A stretch of 14,852 bases of DNA from an uncultured Rubrobacteraceae bacterium (GTDB lineage: Bacteria; Actinomycetota; Rubrobacteria; Rubrobacterales; Rubrobacteraceae): the NCBI GenBank assembly GCA_902806105.1, contig CADCVI010000051.1:1-14852 (forward strand), in the 5' to 3' direction. The translations under genes were made by a program, and so were the position numbers. Each line of letters opens with the position of its first letter. Position 1 is the first letter of the stretch. The notes beneath the pieces were generated by a model. That model was not told the DNA's origin. It did no database searches and saw only the letters and a program-made list of their open reading frames with translations. Below, piece after piece: positions 14,476-14,852 of this stretch.

Positions 14476-14852
14476 TTGTACCGTAGTACCGGCGGCCCGG
14501 ACGTATCCGAGGCTTTGCTAACCTTCGACGATGGCCCGGACCCGATCTGGACGCCGCGGGTGCTCGAAGCGCTGGATCGAGCGGGGGCGCGCGCCACGTT
14601 CTTCGTGATGCCGCCTCTAGCCCTAGAACACGAGGAACTCGTGAGGGACATCCTCCGCGCGGGCCACAGGGTCGAACTCCACTGCGTGCGGCACGTCCGT
14701 CACACGGAACTCTCGCCGGGCGAGGTCGAGGCCGAGGCCGAAGATGGCCTCAGGACGCTGCTTTCTCTGGGCGCGGAGCCCCGTTTCTGGCGCCCGCCCT
14801 GGGGCGTCGTGGCGCCTTGGACGTGGTCCATCGCTGCCTCGCACGGGCTGCA
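14476..14852 (+). CDS. Polysaccharide deacetylase (NodB homology domain), partial at right edge
   Basis: The first 125 residues of a carbohydrate esterase 4 family protein, which removes acetyl groups from N-acetylated sugars. Visible motifs: TFDDGPDP (16-23, Asp18 the likely base, Asp19 metal ligand), the metal-binding HxxxH as HCVRH (His69, His73), and FWRPPWG (104-110). There is no signal peptide or membrane segment before the domain, unlike many exported peptidoglycan deacetylases, so it may act inside the cell on a lipid- or nucleotide-linked sugar. The HxxxH motif contains Cys rather than the common Ser/Thr. The start is TTG 14476, with GGAGGGG (14461-14467) eight bases upstream; the frame is closed by a TGA at 14389. 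The C-terminus and substrate cannot be judged. Confidence 0.88.
   Translation, partial: MYRSTGGPDVSEALLTFDDGPDPIWTPRVLEALDRAGARATFFVMPPLALEHEELVRDILRAGHRVELHCVRHVRHTELSPGEVEAEAEDGLRTLLSLGAEPRFWRPPWGVVAPWTWSIAASHGL

Overview
The window reads as GC-rich actinobacterial chromosome, most likely a deep-branching lineage of the Rubrobacter type. This rests on very high GC, frequent GTG/TTG starts, and the gene order DUF948 - small membrane protein - alaS - ruvX - mltG, which I know from actinobacteria such as Streptomyces. The genus is inferred, since no 16S or database search was available. I see no tRNA, rRNA, CRISPR array, insertion sequence or phage gene.

Minus strand, in transcription order (right to left). 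A lipoprotein with a thioredoxin-like and a lamin-tail-like domain (10878-11870). A cysteine desulfurase (9632-10816). A fused protein made of an IscU-like scaffold plus the tRNA 2-thiouridylase MnmA (8146-9618). Then, behind a TATAAT box, a close-packed run: DUF948 protein, YtxH/DUF6167-like membrane protein, a small protein resembling a shrunken RsbW anti-sigma factor, a SigB/SigF-type sigma factor, alaS, ruvX and mltG. After mltG comes a 322-bp leader with two sets of mutually exclusive RNA hairpins. It precedes a gene with at least three MshEN (c-di-GMP-binding type) domains, probably a type IV pilus or type II secretion ATPase, that leaves the window on the left.

Plus strand. aspS (12107-13966) has a good promoter and two residues diagnostic of a non-discriminating AspRS. 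A 509-bp gap with several hairpins follows, then the start of a polysaccharide deacetylase that leaves the window on the right.

How the parts fit. The cysteine desulfurase and the scaffold-MnmA fusion form a sulfur relay for tRNA wobble-uridine thiolation. With alaS and aspS they make this a translation-centred block. ruvX and mltG are the usual neighbours of alaS (nucleic-acid processing and peptidoglycan glycan termination). The sigma factor and its RsbW-like partner look inserted into this old cluster and may couple stress transcription to it. The left end concerns surface structures and c-di-GMP. The most unusual items are the IscU-MnmA fusion lacking the third scaffold cysteine, the degenerate anti-sigma-like gene, the switch-like leader, and three 8-nt homopolymer tracts at the start of the lipoprotein gene.
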